From NCBI GenBank assembly GCA_950022655.1, contig OX465584.1, positions 58,562,335 through 58,626,334 on the forward strand: a stretch of 64,000 nt of DNA. The letters are read 5' to 3'. Shown in pieces: positions 34,207 through 46,064 of the stretch. Made by a program: the position numbers and the translations under genes. The stretch comes from Alentia gelatinosa. Its lineage: Eukaryota; Annelida; Polychaeta; Phyllodocida; Polynoidae. How positions within the stretch are numbered: the stretch's first letter is position 1; each line of letters starts with the position of its first letter. A model generated the notes under the pieces. The model was not told the DNA's origin. It was given only the letters and a program-made list of their open reading frames with translations, and did not search any database.

Positions 34207-35225
34207 TCTGTACAGTGTTGGTAATGTCACTTATATTTGATAAGTACCCTGTATTGTGTTGTTTGTACCCTGTCCTGTCCACATATCAGTGTGATTGTGA
34301 TGTTTTTATCAAAACAAAAACATAGAGCAAGCTCATACAATAAGAGGAAGGAAACCATGTAGTCCATATAAAATACCAGTCAAAGGATTAATAACCATTA
34401 CAATGATAATATGTAATGGAAGGTTACAATCATATTTAAAACTCAGCTAGAGTTTCTATTCTACTGGAATACTAAGAAATATAGAAATCTTGAACTATGT
34501 TGGATTGACACATGTAAACTACGAAGAATAGTCAAGTTTAAAAACTTAGTCAAATTATTTTTGATTTTATGAATCATTAATCTATATAATTGATAATCGA
34601 TATTCATAAGGACAAACAAAATCCGTATCTCATATAAATGATAAATAAATTGTGCTAAATCATGAAATGATTTATAGTGTGAGTAAATGTCTTCTGTCTT
34701 GTCTTGTACTGTCATGTATCGTCTATGTACTGTCATTCATGTGGCTACTGTATGGAAGAACGCCAACAGGCGAATATAATATGTCGTTACTGTATGTTTA
34801 ATTGAATAATAAAAAAAAATATAAAAAAATAAAATTAAATAAAATTGTATTTGCCCAACTACGCCCTCTCCTTTTTCCATCCAGGGATGGAGTAATGGTC
34901 TAGTGAAAACGCAGGGTCACTTATAGACAGGTTTCATTACTCAACAGTGGACTGAAATCCATCCTCATATGTGCTGCACATTGGAAATGAGCTGCCTCTC
35001 AGCTAGAAGAACACATGATGAAGCCCTGAAGGTCACTGTGGTGAACATTAATGATGTGGGAGGTTCTTGTATTCGAAAAACAACTCAGGATTATTAGAGG
35101 AAAAATGTCGTCTGCATTGTCAAACACCTTTTGGCATAGAAAAAGCTACGAAGTGTAGGAATACTCTAGGTAATGAAAAATCATTTCGGAATATTACATT
35201 TTGATCCTTTTTGAGCGTGGAATAA
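34207..35225. other. no feature recognised
   Basis: Host flank to the right of Harbinger. AT-rich; no coherent gene or repeat is seen. Confidence 0.45.
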
Positions 35226-35228
35226 TAA

Positions 35229-35548
35229 AGGGTGGCGTCCACCAACTATGACAAGCGCCGACATGGAGGTTCCAATCGGCGCTTGTTGCAGCCTTGTCGT
35301 AAGAAGGGGGGCTTTACAACAGCATGGTCAGGGTGTGGGGAAGTGCACGCTCCACCAAAACTTCCTATCGTAGCCTTGTCGGAAGGCTCCCGACAAGCTT
35401 TCAATCGTGGCCTTGTCGTGGCCTTGTCATAGACTCTTGTCAGGAACTGGGTCCACTAACCACGACAAGGCCTCCAACCATAAGCCAATCATCGACCTTG
35501 TTGGGAAGCCATTGTCGTAGCCTTGTTGTGGTTGGTGGACGCCCCCCT
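35229..35548. mobile_element. Harbinger-like MITE, TAA duplication
   Basis: TIRs AGGGTGGCGTCCACCAAC and GTTGTGGTTGGTGGACGCC with TAA on both sides (35226-35228, 35549-35551). The interior is built of repeated GTCGTAGCCTTGTCG-type words. A sister copy is 63516-63932. Any frames inside are not genes. Confidence 0.85.
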
Positions 35549-35642
35549 TAAGGCTCAGTCAAGTAGGCCAAAACAGCCCCTCAAGAATACTTGGGGAGAC
35601 TGAACCGCGATATCTCATCACTGTGGCTGACGCCATTTTGTG

Positions 35643-36594
35643 CACTGCACGAAAACCACTATTTTACATATGTATACGAAATGCGTCTAACAGTAGGATT
35701 TTGCGTCTAGAAGTTTGACCTATTAGACGTCTCATAGACGCCTTATCTAGTGGCGTATATATATACGTGTCCATGCTCGGTCTTATATACGTCATATATA
35801 CGCCTGATTCTGCTTATTTACGCCACTCTCCAATAATTCCGACCTCTGCCACTTGGGACATCAGTGGTAGCATATTTCATTTGCCATTAGTCATTAAGTC
35901 CTTGGTTTATGGAAAATACAATGTTGTATTATCAATTTTGATTATAAAATTGTTCTAAAATCCTATTTATTATCTTTTCATTAAATACATATAATAAACC
36001 AAGCGTTTTTTTGTTTTTTAAAACGTTTTTTTTAAAACGTTTTTAAGGTTTTTCAAAACACCACTCTTCTGTAGTCATACCTTGGGTACTGTATATATAA
36101 CACAAGGTCTGGTCAGTTATCAACCTACCACTCCAAGTGCCTCCACACATCTGCTGCCGACACCGCTTTGACACCTGCCGCTTTGACACCTGTGCTTTGA
36201 CACCCGCCTGCACACAGCCATGCGCCCGCCTGCCCAGAGACAATAGGGGAACAGGGTTTCACAGAGAGCTCCCGCCTAAAATGCTAAAACAACACACTGA
36301 TAATCCACAGCAGCAGTTGGTGCTGGGGGTGGAGGACTTCCTTTTTTATTTTTTATCGCTATACATATACGCCCGGCGTATATATATGTCACGCAGAGGA
36401 TGTTTTCTCTTAAATACGCCAGGCATGAAAGACAGCCAAGTCACGCGCGTCTACATATGGAAACTGTCTCGTAGACGCCCGAAACGCAGACGCGTATAAG
36501 AGGTGTATACAAGTATAAACAAGCCACGATACAGCCGATACGTGCGTTATCGCGATGGCGTATATATATGTAAAATGGTGGTTTTCGTGCAGTG
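35643..36594. mobile_element. CACTA-like non-autonomous element, GTG duplication
   Basis: Ends CACTGCACGAAAACCACTAT and ATGGTGGTTTTCGTGCAGTG, flanked by GTG on both sides. Repeated TATATACGCC words occur throughout. The CACTG terminus plus a 3-bp duplication is why I place it nearest EnSpm/CACTA; no transposase is encoded. Confidence 0.75.
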
Positions 36595-36779
36595 GTGGTG
36601 TTTTTGTTGACTATATTTCTTATCTACAATTATGACTGAATCTGATAGGATTTTGCTGGCATTTAACTCCTTTTAACACTGCAATATTCTCTGGCTAGCC
36701 TAAATCAGTCCTCTATTGAATTGATCGCTGAGATGCATTTCTGTTGAAAATCATGAATGTAAAAGCTTGAGTACATTCT

Positions 36780-36895
36780 GAGGTCGACGACTTTTGCGGT
36801 GGACATTGCGAAATTGAGCCCCACCTGATGATTATTGGCCTGACGGTCTACTTTGGCCACATATTAAGACGTCTAGTTTAACGCCTGGTTACACA
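36780..36895. mobile_element. family F7 end fragment
   Basis: Contains CCCACCTGATGATTATTGGC and TCTAGTTTAACGCCTGG, matching the terminal ~77 bp of F7. Confidence 0.5.
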
Positions 36896-37048
36896 GAAAT
36901 CGACATGGCTGTTGCTTGTAGGTTATTGATAGCATATCTTAAAAACACTAACAAACATCACAGTCATGTATATTGTACAATGAACGCGATTCTGAGATAT
37001 ATGTTGATGATATTAAAATCTACATATCTCAAAAATCCAAACTGTGAT

Positions 37049-37345
37049 TTATGTCACCCCTGGTATTTTTCTCCATAGGTCTAACATCGAAAACTCATTC
37101 TCCCTGACCCTATGGGTATTGCAGTCCTTTCTCCATGGCCTATATCCTATGTGCCTTTCATTCTTTTAGTGTGTACAGGGGTGAAATAAATAGAGAAAGC
37201 AACTAATTTTGGTCAAAGATGTCATTCTCCAACCACTTTGAAGGCTTTGGAATATTCACTCGGCTGCCATTTTATTCATATCACTCCACATCAAACTCGT
37301 GGAGAACAGCGGCTTTGACAATAATTTCTTGGTTTCTTCATTATT
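37049..37345 (+). mobile_element. composite element, family F2
   Basis: The module TTATGTCACCCCTGGTATTT (CCATAGGTCTAACAT) closes CAGGGGTGAAATAA near 37191. A palindrome follows, with centre CACTCGGCTGCCATTTTATT. Same as 11023-11310. Confidence 0.75.
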
Positions 37346-37699
37346 ATGAAACACCTTGAGACATTAGTAGATGGTAAACGCTTGCTTCGGCTTTACAATA
37401 TAAACGTATAGATGTTATTTGCTAAATACTTAGTTTTATGAGGCTATATCATCAACATGCTAACATAGTCCATTGGTCTGGCGCCATATTTTCGAGTAAG
37501 AAACGAGGGTAATTATCTGTGTGACTGTGTGAGGGATTTAGCCAGGGGACCAGTGTAACCCTAGACGTGTTCCCTGCCTGGAGATGACAGGGACACAGTC
37601 TAGCCTGAGGCCCGCCCTCCCCCTGCATGCCAGCCTCTCCCACACCGGAGTTTAGATAAGCTGCAATCACATGAACCTGGTGCGCGTGGTGAGAATCAG

Positions 37700-38290
37700 A
37701 CACAGAACGAAAGAAGAAACCAACAACACTGCACGAAAACCATCATTTTACATATGAATGCGCCCGGCGTCTTTAAATAGGTATTTTGCGTCTACAAGAT
37801 CGTCTTAATCCCCGTGTGTATACACCTCATCTGTTGGCGTATATATAAGCGTCCAGTGAACAGGGCTTCACTGAGAGCGGGCGGGGGGAGGTGGCAGGGG
37901 GTGGGGTGTGGGGGGTAGGGGGCAGGGCTTCCTACTGAGGACACCTGTACCTCTACCAACACAAAGCGGCGGGAGGGGCGGGGGCAGAGGGTATTTTCTC
38001 TCATATACGCGGGTGTGAAATACAGCCAAGACGCGTCTGTCGTATATGGCCTGGGCGTATATAAATGAAAACAAGTCAATATTCAGCCAATACATGCACT
38101 TCAGTGATGGTGTATTGCCATATATGTGAATAAAATGGTGGTTTTCGTGCAATGCAAGTTTTGGTCAAAGTCATCGTTCTCCACGAGCTTGATGCGGTAT
38201 GATATGATATGAACAAGACGATAGCAGAGTGAATATTACATAGCATTCAAACGAGTTGGAGAATGACGACTTTGACCAAAACTTGTTTCT
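37700..38290 (-). repeat. F2 palindrome split by a CACTA-like element
   Basis: Left flank GAAGAAACCAACAA and right resumption CAAGTTTTGGTCAAAG are contiguous in the unsplit copy (complement of 11290-11325). The remaining palindrome runs to ~38290, arms GTCATCGTTCTCCACGAG and complement. Confidence 0.75.
37727..38154. mobile_element. CACTA-like non-autonomous element, CAA duplication
   Basis: Ends CACTGCACGAAAACCATCAT and GGTGGTTTTCGTGCAATG (one base changed). CAA flanks both ends and is present once in the unsplit copy at 11290-11325. It carries a strongly G-rich block (37878-37985). Confidence 0.85.
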
Positions 38291-39170
38291 CAACATTAAA
38301 TTAAGATATTCAGTAGTTCAGAATCAAGGAGCAAAATTCAATGTGGTGCAGAATTGTCAACAATGAATGTACGAGTTCGCTGATACAGACTGGAGCAAAC
38401 ATTGATTGGAATGATTTTCTTTTTAAAAATTCAATAATATATAGTTTGGGCAAAATATTCAAACAATAATTAACTTGCTGATACAGGTTGAAGCAAGTTC
38501 TCAGCATTGCATGTAGATGTACTTTAACTTGTTAGCCTTTTCCTTAAATATGTATGTTGCAAAAAATAAACATAAATTTGCTAAAAAGAACTCAATAATA
38601 CAGAGTGGTACAAAATTTTACAAAATTAAATTGATAAATTTAGTAACACAGAGTGCAGCAAAATGTTACACAATGATTATCAACTTGTTGATACAGAGTA
38701 GAGCAAAATGTTCAACAATGATAATCTACTTGTTGATACAGAGTGGAGCAAATGTTTTCACATTGAATTCAGGAATTTGCTCTCACAGTGTACCCACTGC
38801 CTCCTGAGACGCTGGTAATCCACAGGCTTCTGTAGGCCTGGAGACGCTCCCTCCGGGTACCAGCGAAGCTTCAGGTCACGTGCGTCCGCTTCGCTGATCG
38901 ATATTCTGCTGGTTCCGGCAAGACGTGAATCCCACTATGTTTACGACAGCATCAAATCGTGTTCGGGTCACCAGAAATAGATACATGCAGATCTGAACAA
39001 ATCGCCTTTCCATGGTGTCTTCTACGTATGAATTTGGAGTACCTCTCAAGGCTCTAATTCACGCAATAGAATGGGGGCCAGTACTAGTAGTTAGAAAACA
39101 ACCTATTCTCAATGATTTTTTGTGTAATTTTTCCCACTTTCATGCGAGAAAAAAGCGGGAAATCTAGCTT
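38291..39170 (+). repeat. diffuse ~45-60-bp repeats, then unique sequence
   Basis: Between 38350 and 38790, words like TTGATACAGAGTGGAGCAAA with ACAATGAT recur several times at irregular spacing, as in a decayed tandem array. No function can be assigned to the rest. Confidence 0.5.
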
Positions 39171-39243
39171 TAAGTCGTCAGGCAGTGGAAAAAATCATGA
39201 ATCGCCACCTATAGTCGTCTAGTGTAAACGCTGGGTTGATGCA

Positions 39244-39539
39244 CCCCTCTAATAAGATCTCTCACTCTCTAAGTCGTATTCTGTACTCTCACTACGCCCT
39301 ATGGGGAAACATTCTTAACGAACTAGGCTTAGAGCCTTGAGAATCCACTGGCCTGCCTCCCGTGCTACAGACGTATATCAATGCAACCAAAGATTCCTAT
39401 AATCTCACATCGGGAATCCTGTGTGCCAGTGGATTCTCAGGGCTCTAAGCCTAGTTTGTTAAGAATCCTTCTCCCATAGAGCGCAGTGAGAACCTTGTAC
39501 AGATGACGACTTAGAGAGCGTGAGATCTTATGAGAGGGG
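39244..39539. mobile_element. inverted-repeat MITE, family ATAAGATCTCACACTC (copy 3)
   Basis: CCCCTCTAATAAGATCTCTC at the left, inverted as TGAGATCTTATGAGAGGGG at the right. An F7 end (GTCTAGTGTAAACGCTGGGTT) sits immediately to the left. Confidence 0.8.
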
Positions 39540-39689
39540 TTATTTAGAATAACTCCCAGGGCTCTTATTCATACAATTGATTGGGGGCAGTACTAGTAGT
39601 TAGAAAGCAACCAATTCTCAATGATTTTTTTGTGTAATTTAATTGTTCCCACTTTCTTACGAAAAAAGCGGGAAATCTGGCTTTAAAAA

Positions 39690-40425
39690 ACAACATGATT
39701 TCCAACCATAGATCGTCAGATTATGTTAACGATTCTATGCCGACGACTACTAAAAAGCGGCTAGAATGAACCGTAGAGACACCTGACGATTCTGTAAAAG
39801 CTCAGTCGTCAACCACCTCGACCTTTGGCCAGAGGCGTCTATTTTGTGCCGACCATCACAATGTTTTACTCAACAAATTTACCTGCGATATTCTATTGGG
39901 TAATACACACATATACCTTTGCATTAGGCAGGGCTAATTCAGCGTCTACATTATACGACTGAATATGTGGCCACTGTCAAGCCAGTAGTTGTCAGGTGGT
40001 GGCAATGTCCACCACGAATGATGTCAACCTCAGTATATATACCCGAGCACCATGGAGTTATCCCATTATACTAATTCCATATAAGGAATAAAGTAGACCG
40101 AGTAGCCAATGACTGCATTCGCAGCAAACCCCGACCTTGACTCTGACCTCCTTACATGATATTTTCTAGCGCCTTGGGACGACTCTGCAGTCGAGAGTTG
40201 ACCTACAATCTAATGGGCCACAACCACCCTCCTAGTGTTTACACTGACAACCAAATTTTCACAGAATCGCTGCGCATCTAGACGTCTAATTCAAGCCCGC
40301 TTGAAATAGTCGCAAGCATTAGAGTGTGTCCAATAGTCGTCAGGTGGTGCCGAATCGCATAATCTGACAATTATAATCTGCAGTCGCTACTCGTTTGGTT
40401 TTACATCAGTCTAGTGTAAACGCCT
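39690..40425. mobile_element. non-autonomous transposon, family F7 (copy 2)
   Basis: Shares with 16753-17558 the core AGTAGCCAATGACTGCATTCG and CGCCTTGGGACGA, and ends GTCTAGTGTAAACGCCTG. Its left end is degraded. A separate short F7-type MITE follows to ~40615, ending GTCGTCTAGTGTAAACGTTG. Confidence 0.65.
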
Positions 40426-40615
40426 GATATGGTGAACCGCTGGGAATCTATAATGATTCCAACAAAGATGATTCGTCTAGTGTTTACACTTGATGTGCCT
40501 CTTGGGTCGACAATTCTTGGAGACGATATTGCGTCATCAAGCACCACCTGCCGACTATTGGCTGGATGATCTATACAGTTGTTACTTTTCAGTCGTCTAG
40601 TGTAAACGTTGGGTT

Positions 40616-41146
40616 AAGTGGGATTCATTAGATAGGATTCATGTTACTCACAGGGTCTTTGTCTAAGACTGATCCAACTGACACTCTGTGCTCAAACATA
40701 TATTTTTCGTTTAAATTGTAGGGAAATGTTTTTATCCGCTGCAATTGATGGCGATATTTACACCAAACAAGGAACAGAATCTCATGAAATTTAGAATCCT
40801 ATGAGGTACATGAATCTCACAGTGTGAATTCCATTTTACAAGGAACAGAAACTCATGAGATTTTGAACCCTGTGAGATGCATGAATCCCACAATGTGAAT
40901 TCTACTTTAAATGGGATTCACACCCTGGGATTCATGTACCTCACAGGGCTCAAAATCTCATGCGATTTTGTTCCTTTTTAGGGGGAAATGTCTCTAACAA
41001 TTACAAAGAGGTTAACATGTCTCATTGAAATGAATCCCTATAACTTATACGAAAAAATGGTGTTCAGGTAAGGAATCTCAGCAGGATTTGTCTCAGAAAA
41101 ACACCCTGTGAGGTACATGAATCCCACCGTGTGAATCCCACTTTAG
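40616..41146. mobile_element. MITE family AAGTGGGATTCACAC, nested or tandem copies
   Basis: A complete copy at ~40910-41146 has inverted ends AAATGGGATTCACACCCTGG and GTGTGAATCCCACTTT. Two partial copies precede it. Internal text equals that of 5048-5284. Confidence 0.75.
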
Positions 41147-41470
41147 ACTCACAATGCCTATCTAACCCCACGGTGATACTGAGTAGGGGGAACCTGGGAA
41201 TAAAGGCGATACCAGAGAAGCTGATATATGCGTCTAGACCTCTTGGGTGACTTCAGACTTGAATTATTCAGAATGGAGAATGGAGTGTGTCGCATCATGG
41301 TTACGAGCGATATGGGCCTTATCTTTTATAGATGCCATAAGTTATATAGATGTGGGGTGGAGCGCCCTTTCTCCCCTCAGAGACTCATAAAGGAGAGTGG
41401 TGTATGGAGGAAAGCCTCTCCCTCTTAAGACACCTCCATTATTTGCGAAGAATATAGGCCTTTATTGTTA
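41147..41470. other. no feature recognised
   Basis: Nothing recognised; a short frame at 41228-41428 has no identifiable domain. Confidence 0.45.
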
Positions 41471-41603
41471 CCTGGTGTTTACATAAGACGACTAAAACGT
41501 GAAGACTGTATATCGTCAAGCCAGTAGTTGTCAGTTGGTGGCAATGTCCACTGCAGAAGTCGTCAGCCTCAGAATGTACCCGTGCATTCACACTGACAAC
41601 TAA

Positions 41604-42030
41604 AGCCCTGTCTCCACTGTGCGATCCTAGGTACATAGGTACGCCCAATCTGAGACAGGGCGTACCTTCAGGATCGCAACGCAGCAAAACGCACAGTGGA
41701 GACTGCAAGATTCCCTCCAGTCTGAGACTGGGCGTACCGGTACACCCAGTCTCAGACAGGAGGTACTGCATGTACCCTGGATCGCAAGCGTTTTGAAATA
41801 TCAAACATGCTTGATATTTGGTGCGCCCAGTCTGAGACTGGGCATACAGGCACTATGTACCTAGGATCGCAAGCGCTCCAGTCTCCACACTGAATCGATG
41901 TTACCTTGCGATCCGAGGTATATATGCGGTACCCTGGATCACAAGCTATATGGAATATCGCGTTTGCGATCCTGTACCTCCAGAGGTACAGGATCGCAAG
42001 CTCCCCCAGTCTCACAGTGGAGAAAGGCCT
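41604..42030. mobile_element. MITE with internal GATCGCAAGCG and CAGTCTGAGACTGGGC repeats
   Basis: The left end GCCCTGTCTCCACTGTG is mirrored by CACAGTGGAGAAAGGCCTT. Several direct and inverted copies of CAGTCTGAGACTGGGCG lie within. It splits an F7-like sequence: ACACTGACAACTAAA before and CGACTCATTCAAACTGG after, which are near neighbours at 40240-40300. No clear TSD. Confidence 0.65.
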
Positions 42031-42264
42031 TTGCTTTAAAAAAATGTCCATCCAAGTAGACGACTCATTCAAACTGGCTTGAAATAGTCGTGGGTGTCAG
42101 GGCGTGTCCAATAGTTGTCAGGTGGTGTTGTATTCTGGTGTGACCAGATGATCTGCAGTCACCACGCACTTGGCGTTTATTACATTAGACAATTTCTATA
42201 ATTTTACTGCTGAGAGTCGTCAGGAGGTGCAAAATAACAGAATCGCCGACCACAATAGTCTAGT

Positions 42265-42560
42265 TTAAATAGACAATAATCGATGGTTTTGTGGACAGAG
42301 CCGCATGTCCTCAAAACGTTTGTTGCATTTATTATCCATCTTTTCAAATATATTAAAGGGTATAACAATAGGGACTATTTCTTTGCTCTATAGCAAAAGG
42401 GACTATTTTTTCCGTATACCATGGTGTTGATGCCGAATACCACAGGTTTGAATCCGTATACCACAGTTATGGTATGTGACAGGTTTTACACAATGGGTAG
42501 TGGTTTACTTAGTCCCCATACATCTTCAATGGGGGCTTTGTATACGATGGATAATAAAGG
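42265..42560 (-). mobile_element. composite element, family F4, inverted and partly deleted
   Basis: CGATGGTTTTGTGGACAG and a short palindrome remnant, then ATTTATTATCCATC... to CCATTGAAAATGTA-type text (as its complement) and TATACGATGGATAATAA. It mirrors 9556-9970. Confidence 0.7.
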
Positions 42561-42596
42561 CCGGCTTAGACTGTACGTGGCTCGAATACTATGGAG

Positions 42597-42903
42597 AAAC
42601 CAAACAAGAGTTAGCCTTGTTATTGTTTATCGCACGACGGCAAGATCGCATATTACTGCGTGAGGGGAAGCCGAGAGCAGTAATATGCGATCTTGCCGGA
42701 GTGCGATGAACAATAACATGTCTAACTCGAGTTTGGTTTAGAATTTATCCTACCCCGCCTGTCTAAATTACTTCTACATTAGCAAATGATGTCATTTGTC
42801 AAGTGTATCCCACTAGAGCGATATTTTTGATTTTTCTGAACTCCAGACCGAATACAGTGACCCAATATTAGGCCTATGGAGATTTTTATTAGGGGTAGGA
42901 TAA
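42597..42903 (-). mobile_element. composite element F1 (near twin of 22050-22334)
   Basis: Palindrome arms AAACCAAACAAGAGTTAGCC and complement, around a GAGGGGAAGCCGAGAG centre; module TTATCCTACCCC to GGGGTAGGATAA. Both the palindrome and the module match the copy at 22050, so the two parts travelled together. Confidence 0.85.
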
Positions 42904-42952
42904 ATGAAAGGAACACCTTGCACAAGTCACCTTCCAGCGTTGACATATGAGA

Positions 42953-43790
42953 TTTTTTTTTTTTTTTTTTTTCAAAAGCAGCTTTATTTGATTACTTTTT
43001 GTTTACAATCCGTTGACATCTAAGTACATGAGTGAAGATTTAACTCGTAGTTGGCATTTACATACATGAGAACAAATATACATCAGATGAGCTTCAATAT
43101 TTTTGCCATTTTGTTGGTTTCCATAAGGTGTCTGGAAAGATTTGGGGACATAGGATCCCTGGACACTTGACAGTTGACATAAAGGGACAGAAAAAGGGGA
43201 TCCTTTTACTATACAAGAATCAATATAAAGCAGATAGACACACATATAACATGAATACAAGAGGTGTGAGAGTAGACAGTTCAGATCATTGTTGCATATA
43301 TATAGTGTGATTATTTTGACATTTCTCATGCACAGGTTTGTTTGTTTTGCCATACATTTTGCTCAAGTGAATACAATTGGTGATACTCAGGCTTGAAGAT
43401 CAAGGACCTTATTAGTTACATTTTCCGTGTTAAATTCACCCATTTCTTAGCTTTCTCAGGGTTTTTTTCTAGTTCACATATATATTTTTCAATATAGAGA
43501 GATCTTCTTAATTCAAGTGACCATGAATACAGGTTTAAGTCATTGTTGTGAAATAGTTGTTGACGGTATATATAAAATTTAGTGAAAACATTTATATAAT
43601 ACAAAATATTGCAGTTCTCTTGGTCTTTCAAGGACTCTAGAGAACCTAGAAGTTTGAAATTGGTATCCATTGTATTTTCTTTGTATCTTATTAATAAACA
43701 GGGATTTCCTGAATGAATTTGATAGTGAGAAAGGACTGGATACAATAACGCCAGGGTATTACATGAGTTGGATATATCAAGTAAACATCA
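42953..43790 (-). mobile_element. 5'-truncated LINE-like retrotransposon 3' end
   Basis: A T20 run at 42953-42972 is the poly(A) tail of a minus-strand insertion. Upstream of it, an open stretch from ~43790 to 43416 encodes ~120 residues with ILYYINVFTKFYIYRQQL and, later, RRSLYIEKYI, a layout I associate with the C-terminal tail of L1-type ORF2 proteins. It stops upstream at ~43790, consistent with 5' truncation. Family assignment is by pattern only; a processed mRNA copy is the alternative. No reverse-transcriptase motif remains. Confidence 0.45.
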
Positions 43791-44045
43791 TTATCTGCTG
43801 TCTGCCGTAGGAGTAGATCTGCCATTTGCAGCGGGGTGTTTTTTTTCACAGAAGTGTCTGACAAAATCTGCCTTAAGGAGCCTTTACGACAGTATAGAGG
43901 GTCTAATCTGATAAGAGATAATCAGGAGTAGGAGAAAAGCTAATCACACGCTTAAAGAGAGCCCTAAGTAGTGCTACAGGGGTGAAAGGAACCCTATCGC
44001 TAATGAGTACTATTAAGCACAGCCGTGAGTTTAAAAACTGTACAT
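43791..44045. other. no feature recognised
   Basis: May be a further, frame-disrupted part of the LINE-like insertion; the 5' boundary is not visible. Confidence 0.35.
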
Positions 44046-44049
44046 TTAA

Positions 44050-44371
44050 CCCTTTAATGACGGGTGTCTGCGGCCAAGCTACCCCCGTAAGGACGGGTGT
44101 TGGTGGCAGTTTGTCCCTTTAGGGTAGGGGCACATAACTCATAATTTGACTGATTAATCATGTGATATGAAATATAATCCAAGATATTTTATTTTTTCTG
44201 AATAGAAATATTGATTGTTGTGTTAGACCTACATTCTGTGAAAACTTGATTAATATTGCTCACTTATTTCCTTGTAAAAGACGTATTTGTATATTTTTGA
44301 GAAAGTATACCTCAGGGCATCATTCGCCCTGGGCCGGATGATGCCTCAAGGCATCATTCGCCCTTAAGGGG
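44050..44371. mobile_element. piggyBac-like MITE, TTAA duplication
   Basis: TTAA at 44046-44049 and 44372-44375. Starts CCCTTTAATGACGGGTG; the right subterminal region holds TGATGCCTCAAGGCATCA, then CCCTTAAGGGG. Confidence 0.8.
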
Positions 44372-44544
44372 TTAAGAGAATTAACATTATTACGTCCAGC
44401 GAAACAAACATTTTGTACATAGACTAGAGATAGTTATTTTGTAAATGGGAGCGAATAGTGAGGAATAGAATAATATCTGCAATGTATCACTGATTATCCA
44501 TACAAACAGTTCGACCTATATATTTCATACTATTTCGATCCCAT

Positions 44545-44800
44545 TTTATCTTAGCCTGATATAAACGAACATAGGCGTAACATTAGAAACTCATACTCAA
44601 CGGGCTTGCGAGTATGGTAACTCATACTCAATGGGCGATTACAGATAAATGTTTCCAGGCTAGAATAAAATCAGAAACAGCAGAAAAAAATCAGAAACAC
44701 ATTCGTGTTTGGTCTGAGTCCCTGTGGTCATCTTGTTTGGAGCGATTTGGAATATTCACTCGGCTATCGCGTCGTCCATATTCCTATATACCCATTAGCG
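44545..44800 (+). mobile_element. degraded composite element, family F2
   Basis: TTATCTTAGCCTGATATAAA with ACATAGGCGTAACATTAGAA, closing GGCTAGAATAAA; then half a palindrome with centre CACTCGGCTATCGCGTCGT. Confidence 0.6.
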
Positions 44801-44864
44801 AACTAACTAGAGTTACATACCGCTGCTGGGGGGTGCATTAAATATAAGTTATGTGTCGAGGTTG

Positions 44865-45140
44865 ACAGTTTCGTCCCGCTCTCATGTTTTCGTCCCGCTC
44901 TGACGAGGAGCGGGACGAAACAATAGCTGTTGTGGTTACTTGATAAGGGTCGCCATTTTCTTCAGAAGTGTTTTAGGTAAAGAATTAAGAATTATTATCG
45001 ATATTTGAAGCTATATAGGAATAGGGAAACCAAGTACAGGTAAGCAAAAGTCAAAGTTACGAGGTGAGGATCAGGAAAATTACTGCCCAAGGCGTCAGCC
45101 GTGGGCAGTAATTTGCTCACCGTAACATAGTTTCCCTCTA
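44865..45140. repeat. two foldback palindromes
   Basis: The first (44868-44922) pairs GTTTCGTCCCGCTC with GAGCGGGACGAAAC. The second (45050-45135) pairs GTTACGAGGTGAGGA / ATTACTGCCCA with TGGGCAGTAAT / GCTCACCGTAAC. Neither has a visible attached TIR module. Confidence 0.7.
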
Positions 45141-46060
45141 TTACTACACGGCTTAAACTCGATGGCTAAAGGGGACACAGACCAAACACTTGCCAATTTC
45201 TTTCTTAATCCTTTCCGTTTCTAGAAGTGGAGGTGCGGCAGTATATATATCCACTGTATTTTCTCTATATTTTATCTCTAATCCCCTTGAATAATATCAT
45301 ATAATACAATTATCTATTTCTTCAAGTTACGAATACATTATTGTATTTAGCTAACTCTGTTACTGGCTATCGAATCTAGATGTAGTTGGAGACTGGAAGA
45401 CCATCCTTTTGATGAGTTATAACAAATAATAAAAGAAGATAGATTGTGGTCTATATTAATAGTACCTGTTATGTACAATAATTTAGTTTTCTAGAAGGAA
45501 TCCCAAAACCAACAGATTTTGATGTAGGATATTGCAATTTAATTCAATGTATAAAAGGATCCATTAGAAAAGGATAGAAATATGGAAAAGGTCGACTCTA
45601 GGTTCACCTGTGTATTCAGATTTTACACCGCTAGAATCAGCACTTGGTTCAGCAGAGGTTTTGGCCTCTGGTGGGTCATTGAACTCCGCAGTGTGGAAAC
45701 TCCACCCGATACACTGCGCTACTCACATTCCGCGCAACAACAAGCCTCGCCTCCACTCCCCTGACGCTGCTCAAACAACACTGACAGCACACATTTTACC
45801 CACCCACCCACATCCTTTTAATTCACACTACCTTTTTTCATCTCATTATCATTATGCATTTTATTACAAACATTGTGGTATTTAATCACTCAACTATCTA
45901 TTTACACTTTTAATGATAATTTACACCCATCATTATTAAAAGTCTCTTTTCATAAAATTTTACCACAAAAATAAAAATTTTATTTTCCCAACTCATTCCT
46001 TTCTTTGAATTTCGCGCTGCGTGTAGAGCAATGGTATTGCTAATAACGATATTTGTTAAT
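45141..46060. other. no gene recognised; AT-rich
   Basis: Short frames (for example 45610-45885) without domains. Confidence 0.45.
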
Positions 46061-46064
46061 ATAA

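Noticed and set aside
35643..36594. Helitron identity for the CACTG family
   Set aside because: Helitrons lack terminal inverted repeats and target duplications; here both are present.
41439..42072. Two overlapping minus-strand frames as genes
   Set aside because: They translate the internal CAGTCTGAGACTGGGC-type repeats of a MITE.
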